Below, piece after piece: positions 6,733-6,824 of a stretch of 6,824 nt of DNA; positions within the stretch are counted from its first letter, which is position 1; every line of letters begins with the position of its first letter. The translations under genes were made by a program, and so were the position numbers. This DNA comes from JBPBPI01 sp050954885 (GTDB lineage: Bacteria; Pseudomonadota; Alphaproteobacteria; Caedimonadales; Caedimonadaceae): assembly GCA_050954885.1 (NCBI GenBank), contig JBPBPI010000211.1:1-6824 (forward strand), written 5' to 3'. The notes beneath the pieces are model-generated. The model searched no databases, was not told the origin of the DNA, and saw only the letters and a program-made list of their open reading frames with translations.

Positions 6733-6824
6733 CTGATTGACGTAATGATTTGTCTTTGATATTTTGAGTGAATGAGTTACGGATATAGCATAGATTTAAG
6801 GGAACGTGTTCTGTTTTATATTGA
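6732..6824 (+). mobile_element. Left end of an IS630-family insertion sequence (runs off the window)
   Basis: The portal reading frame ends abruptly at a TA dinucleotide (6730-6731), and 40 nt later an IS630-type transposase begins in the same direction. IS630 elements insert at TA and duplicate it, which fits the junction. The exact left boundary is inferred because the right end and its inverted repeat are outside the window. Confidence 0.7.
6772..6824 (+). CDS. IS630-family transposase, N-terminal fragment
   Basis: Only the first 17 codons are present, reading MSYGYSIDLRERVLFYI. The pattern M-x-Y-S-x-D-L-R-x-R-V-L-x-x-I is the standard beginning of IS630 transposases, where it starts the N-terminal helix-turn-helix that binds the element's ends. 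The DDE catalytic domain would lie beyond the window. ATG 6772 has a short GAG (6766-6768) upstream as a weak ribosome site. The gene runs in the same direction as the portal fragment. Because the call rests on a short stretch, the family is likely but completeness is unknown. Confidence 0.75.
   Translation, partial: MSYGYSIDLRERVLFYI

Overview
The window is AT-rich bacterial DNA and looks alphaproteobacterial. The lpdA-lipA-RatA/Coq10 gene order, the 'MPKH...LPYT' type RatA/Coq10 protein and a portal gene of the gene-transfer-agent (RcGTA g3-like) kind all fit that class. Low GC, a decayed antitoxin gene and an insertion sequence inside the portal gene suggest a host-associated lineage such as Holosporales or a relative. 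This placement is inferred from protein character only; there is no rRNA in the window.

Left end (1-417): an 88-codon reading frame encodes an almost complete HigA-like XRE antitoxin but has no usable start codon and no toxin gene beside it in the window. A weak hairpin lies between it and the convergent genes to the right.

Minus-strand operon (3191 down to 418): lpdA (dihydrolipoamide dehydrogenase), lipA (lipoyl synthase) and a RatA/Coq10-family START-domain protein. They are separated by 28 nt and then overlap by 8 nt. The first two serve lipoate-dependent 2-oxoacid dehydrogenases: LipA makes the cofactor and LpdA reoxidises it. The third probably binds ubiquinone and supports the respiratory chain, despite its 'toxin' family name. 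The pdhA/pdhB/aceF genes that often precede lpdA in alphaproteobacteria are not here; a divergent signalling operon lies upstream instead.

Plus-strand operon (3311-5970): a receiver-only response regulator, an EnvZ-like membrane histidine kinase and rlmJ (23S rRNA m6A methyltransferase), with gaps of 25 and 13 nt. The regulator resembles the N-terminal half of an OmpR-type protein, but the DNA-binding half is absent and there is no room for a frameshifted copy. A low-GC terminator-like hairpin with a T-run ends this operon.

Right end (5971-6824): a 234-nt very AT-rich spacer holds a perfect 20-bp palindrome. It precedes the N-terminal 175 residues of an HK97/RcGTA-type portal protein. The frame stops at a TAG that appears to be created by insertion of an IS630-family element at a TA dinucleotide. 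The first 17 codons of its transposase (start 6772) run off the window.

I do not see a clearly new multi-gene system. The most interesting points are the disrupted GTA-like portal, the OmpR-like regulator without its DNA-binding domain paired with an EnvZ-like kinase, the startless antitoxin and the palindromic or repeated sites in the two intergenic regions.
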